Of a stretch of 6,805 nucleotides of DNA, positions 4,713 to 6,805 are shown piece by piece. Numbering within the stretch: position 1 is the first letter of the stretch; each line of letters starts with the position of its first letter. The translations under genes and the position numbers were made by a program. The notes beneath the pieces are model-generated. The model worked only from the letters and a program-made list of their open reading frames with translations, ran no database searches and had not been told where the DNA came from. The stretch is from CTSOIL-112 sp049291875 (GTDB lineage: Bacteria > Pseudomonadota > Gammaproteobacteria > Burkholderiales > Burkholderiaceae), in the NCBI GenBank assembly GCA_049291875.1, contig JBATQE010000019.1, positions 1 through 6,805 of the forward strand, read 5' to 3'.

Positions 4713-5218
4713 TGAGCGCAACCCTACCGATTCTGCGCAGTGTGCAACAACGTCTGCAAAGCGCATTGCCCGACGTCGCCGTTGAACTATTTCCCGATCA
4801 CCCGGACAGCTACCGATTTATCCACCCGACTGGGGCGATATTGATCGCGTGGCAGGACGGCAAATACGGCAAGTTGAGCGATGTGGGTTTTGTCGTACAG
4901 GAGCGCACGCTGGTACTGCATTTTACGGTGTTCTCGCGCAACCTCTACGGCGAAATGGGCGGTTTGTATCTCTCGGATGCTTTGCGCTTGGCAATGGCTG
5001 GCTTCAAGCCAACCGACTGCACGCTATGCCACTGCTTGGACGATGGATTTTTAGCCGAGACCAGTGGCGTGTGGCAACACTATCTGCGCATGCAGACCGA
5101 GACAGAACAAGTGCAGGCCATCGTTGATGAGGATTTACCCAAGTTCATCCGACTGCGTTTGCGCGAGTATGGCGAGCCGCTCGAGTCGGACTTAAAACCC
5201 GCTGATTTAAAACCCTAA
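4712..5218 (+). CDS. DUF1834 family protein (Mu gp37-like, tail completion/head-tail joining)
   Basis: The 168-residue product fits the Mu gp37 family (DUF1834). Recognisable parts are an N-terminal helix (LPILRSVQQRLQSAL), a beta region with GAILIAWQDGKYGK (41-54), VQERTLVLHFTVFSRNLYG (62-80), a helix (LYLSDALRLAMAGF) and ETSGVWQHYLRMQTET (116-131). The family sits between gp36-like and sheath genes and is thought to cap or complete the tail. TGGAG at 4698-4702 lies 9 bases before the ATG, and the ATG overlaps the gp36-like stop, so translation is probably coupled. Oddities are a Cys cluster (Cys103, Cys106, Cys108) and a short repeated end (SDLKPADLKP) made by two copies of a GA(C/T)TTAAAACCC-type 12-mer. 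Mu gene 38, which would lie next, is absent. Confidence 0.85.
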   Translation: MSATLPILRSVQQRLQSALPDVAVELFPDHPDSYRFIHPTGAILIAWQDGKYGKLSDVGFVVQERTLVLHFTVFSRNLYGEMGGLYLSDALRLAMAGFKPTDCTLCHCLDDGFLAETSGVWQHYLRMQTETEQVQAIVDEDLPKFIRLRLREYGEPLESDLKPADLKP

Positions 5219-5230
5219 GGAGTAAATAAA

Positions 5231-6616
5231 ATGGCCTTTCACCACGGCACCGAAACCAAACGCACCGACGGCGGCTCATCCCCCGTCTATGACATCGACG
5301 GCGCGATTACCGCGTTGGTCGGTACTGCCCCAATGGGTGCAGTGAATGATTTAATCGTCTGTCAAACGGTCAAGGACTTTGCACAATTTAGCGCATTGAC
5401 CCACGCAGGCTTCACCATCCCTGACGCGGCCGATATTTGGACGCGCTATGCGTCGGGTCAATGCTATGTGGTCAACGTCTGCGACCCTGCCAAACACCGC
5501 ACCATCGTGGCGTCTGAGTCACTGACCGTTGACCCTGCTACGCTGATGGCTACCACGGCCAAGCCCGCGCTGATTGCAGGCACTTATACGGTTAAGGACG
5601 GGACGACGGCGCTGGTGGAGAACACCGCCTATACGATTGACACGGTTACCGGCACAATCCAGTTCGTCACCAAGCCGACGACACCGACCATTGCCTACAC
5701 CTACGTCGATCCAAGTAAAGTGACTGAGGCTGAAGTTTTGGGCGGCTATGTACTGGCGAGCAATGCCCGCACTGGTCTGGAGCTGATTAAAGAAGGTTTC
5801 ACCCGCTTCGGCGCAGACGCCAAAGTTATCATCATCCCAGAGTATGACAAAACCGCTACCTGCGCGGCCGCGATGATTAGCACTGCTTTGGCGATCAATG
5901 CCGAAGCCTACATCAGCGCACCCAAAGGTACGAACCTATCAGCGTCGATTACAGGGCGTGGCCCAGCAGGTACGATTAACTTCAAATCTGCGGAAAAGCC
6001 CGCCAACTACTTCTATCCCTACCTGAAAAAAGGTGACGTACTGGAGCATAAAGCCACACATGACGCAGGTTTACGAATGTGGGTCGATGTTAATGAAGGT
6101 TACTGGTTTAGCACTTCGAATCACGAATATCGCGGGGTGACGGGTGTTGAGTTTGCCTTAACCTCACGCATCGATGACCCGCAGTCCGAGACCAATCGAT
6201 TGAATGCTGTGGGTATCAATACCGTGTTCAATAGCTTCGGTACAGGTTTACGCGCATGGGGCAACCGCAATGCAAGCTGGCCAACCAACAGTCACGTCAG
6301 TAATTTTTCCTGCGCATACCGCACAGGCAACTTCATTGACGAGGCGATTCGCCGATCACAACTCAAGTACATTGATCGCCCGATTGATGAGGCACTGCTG
6401 GATGCGTTCGTTGAAGACATCCGCATTTACCTGTCCGGCTGCCGTGCCATCGTTGGCTTTAGCGTTGATTTGGATCGTGACTACGATCTGGCCGATGCGT
6501 TTAGCAAAGGTCAAGTACCCATCATGTACGAATTCACGCCGAAACTACCGGCCGAGCGCATTTCCAACAACAGCGTCATGACCCGCAAATACATGGCCAA
6601 TCTGGTCAGCAAATAA
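5231..6616 (+). CDS. Contractile tail sheath protein (Mu gpL-like)
   Basis: The 461-residue product is a tail sheath subunit, which polymerises around the tail tube and contracts to drive the tube into the host. The N-terminal part (about 8-95) carries DIDGAITALVGTAPMG and YASGQCYVVNV. Residues about 98-167 form a Thr-rich beta domain (YTVKDGTTALVENTAYTID and TGTIQFVTKPTT), probably the variable, surface-exposed sheath insertion. The conserved C-terminal part has VTGVEFALTSRIDDPQSETN (303-322), GINTVFNSFGTGLRAWGNRNASWP (328-351), FIDEAIRRSQLKYIDRPI (368-385) and MYEFTPKLPAERI near the end. FNSFGTG-R-WGNR followed by the C-terminal beta extension is diagnostic. AAGGAG at 5217-5222, overlapping the previous stop, lies 8 bases upstream. 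Full length and apparently intact, but its partner tube gene just downstream is broken. Confidence 0.93.
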   Translation: MAFHHGTETKRTDGGSSPVYDIDGAITALVGTAPMGAVNDLIVCQTVKDFAQFSALTHAGFTIPDAADIWTRYASGQCYVVNVCDPAKHRTIVASESLTVDPATLMATTAKPALIAGTYTVKDGTTALVENTAYTIDTVTGTIQFVTKPTTPTIAYTYVDPSKVTEAEVLGGYVLASNARTGLELIKEGFTRFGADAKVIIIPEYDKTATCAAAMISTALAINAEAYISAPKGTNLSASITGRGPAGTINFKSAEKPANYFYPYLKKGDVLEHKATHDAGLRMWVDVNEGYWFSTSNHEYRGVTGVEFALTSRIDDPQSETNRLNAVGINTVFNSFGTGLRAWGNRNASWPTNSHVSNFSCAYRTGNFIDEAIRRSQLKYIDRPIDEALLDAFVEDIRIYLSGCRAIVGFSVDLDRDYDLADAFSKGQVPIMYEFTPKLPAERISNNSVMTRKYMANLVSK

Positions 6617-6629
6617 GGAGCTTTGAATT

Positions 6630-6710
6630 ATGGCAAGCATTATCATCAATAAGATCGTTGAAGCCAACGTCTACCTCAACTGTAACCCTCCCCAAAAACA
6701 ATCACATTGA
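6630..6710 (+). pseudogene. Tail tube protein gene, truncated by an insertion sequence
   Basis: An ATG at 6630, preceded by AAGGAG (6615-6620) at a 9-base spacing, opens a frame beginning MASIIINKIVEANVYLN. This closely follows the start of Mu gpM-like tail tube proteins, which typically have a MAS-I-N-I--ANVYL-G pattern. After residue 17 (base 6680) the reading frame enters insertion sequence DNA and ends at a TGA at 6708-6710, giving a 26-residue peptide whose last nine residues come from the element. A tube subunit is normally well over 100 residues, so the gene is inactivated. The rest of the gene presumably continues beyond the far end of the insertion, outside the window. The tube is essential for a contractile tail. 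Confidence 0.8.
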
Positions 6711-6733
6711 TAACTAGAGTTTTCCGGTAAGAT
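6707..6733 (+). promoter_or_regulatory. Candidate insertion sequence promoter for orfA
   Basis: TTGATA at 6707-6712 (5 of 6 bases of the -35 consensus) and TAAGAT at 6728-6733 (4 of 6 of the -10) are separated by a short 15-base spacer. The position, 22 bases before the orfA start and just inside the element, is where IS3-family elements carry their weak transposase promoter. The short spacer fits low activity. Confidence 0.35.
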
Positions 6734-6754
6734 TTAAACAAACGGAGAATGAAG

Positions 6755-6805
6755 ATGAAGAAATCACGGTTTACAGAAACGCAGATTGTTAAGATCCTGA
6801 AAGAA
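6755..6805 (+). CDS. IS3-family transposase OrfA, N-terminal fragment (cut by window edge)
   Basis: Seventeen codons are visible up to the window edge, reading MKKSRFTETQIVKILKE. This is the standard opening of IS3-family OrfA proteins, the N-terminal helix-turn-helix protein (about 90-100 residues) that binds the element ends. It normally makes the active OrfAB transposase by a programmed -1 frameshift into orfB. GGAG at 6744-6747 lies 7 bases before the ATG at 6755. An in-frame ATG two codons upstream (6749) is too close to that site to be preferred. Confidence 0.8.
   Translation, partial: MKKSRFTETQIVKILKE

Larger units (their letters stand above)
1..6680 (+). mobile_element. Mu-like prophage segment (middle to late genes), probably defective
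   Basis: Nine consecutive + strand genes follow the Mu/FluMu order: GemA, Mor, I-like protease/scaffold, coat, DUF2190, a gp35-position small gene, DUF1320, DUF1834, sheath, and the start of the tube. Family assignments come from reading the translations. Neither prophage end nor the transposase genes A and B are in the window, so the element extends to the left and, beyond the insertion sequence, probably to the right. The lysis, terminase, portal and gp30/gp31 genes that Mu carries between mor and I are not present here, and the tail tube gene is broken. A functional phage is therefore unlikely unless the missing genes lie elsewhere. Confidence 0.9.
6681..6805 (+). mobile_element. Left end of an IS3-family insertion sequence (cut by window edge)
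   Basis: Phage homology stops at base 6680, and the next bases are TGTAACCCTCCCCAAAAAC, a terminus that starts with TG and has a C-rich then A-rich pattern like IS3-family ends (for example the IS407 group). A short untranslated leader follows, then an orfA start at 6755. The element points in the same direction as the prophage genes. The right end, the target duplication and orfB lie outside the window, so subgroup and exact boundary (within about 3 bases) are inferred. Confidence 0.75.

Noticed and set aside
4849..5127. 92-codon + strand frame within the gp37-like gene
   Set aside because: Out-of-frame shadow of a recognised gene with no ribosome binding site.
6204..6581. 125-codon + strand frame inside the sheath gene
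   Set aside because: Shadow frame over the most conserved part of the sheath; no start signal.
1..6805. CRISPR array, tRNA, anti-phage defence gene or other non-phage cargo
   Set aside because: No regularly spaced repeats, no tRNA-like cloverleaf, and all genes except the insertion sequence fit Mu-like phage families or small phage genes.

Overview
The window is a segment of a Mu-like (transposable, contractile-tailed) prophage, all genes on the + strand, in what is most likely a proteobacterial chromosome. The gene order (gemA, mor, protease/scaffold, capsid, decoration protein, gp35-position gene, gp36-like, gp37-like, tail sheath, tail tube) is that of Mu/FluMu-type phages. Two REP-like palindromes of chromosomal type and an IS3-family insertion suggest a long-resident prophage. 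GC content looks close to one half by eye. The host genus cannot be fixed from this sequence.

Region 1 (1-1153) is the end of the early/middle region: the tail of an unrecognised small gene, a GemA/gp16-family gene and a Mor/C-family activator gene, linked by overlapping stops and starts. Region 2 (1154-1368) is a 215-bp AT-rich gap with several inverted and direct repeats, probably regulatory or a junction. Region 3 (1369-4253) holds head genes: a Mu gpI-like protease fused in frame to a scaffold with a convincing internal start (the Mu I/Z arrangement), the major capsid protein, a DUF2190 decoration protein, and a small acidic-to-basic hypothetical protein. Hairpin-forming palindromes lie on both sides of the DUF2190 gene. 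Region 4 (4266-6616) holds the head-tail connection genes (DUF1320/gp36 and DUF1834/gp37) and the full tail sheath gene. Region 5 (6630-6805) is the start of the tail tube gene, broken after 17 codons by an IS3-family element whose left end and first 17 transposase codons are visible.

Taken together: Mor would activate a downstream promoter, and the late operon would build the capsid (protease and scaffold, coat, decoration) and join it to the contractile tail. Two features argue that this prophage is defective. First, mor is followed directly by the protease/scaffold gene, so the lysis, terminase, portal and gp30/gp31 morphogenesis genes that lie between them in Mu are absent at this point. 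Second, the tail tube gene is disrupted. I see no defence system, CRISPR array, RNA gene or clearly novel system; the most interesting points are the mor-to-I junction, the internal scaffold start, the paired palindromes around the decoration gene, and the IS disruption.
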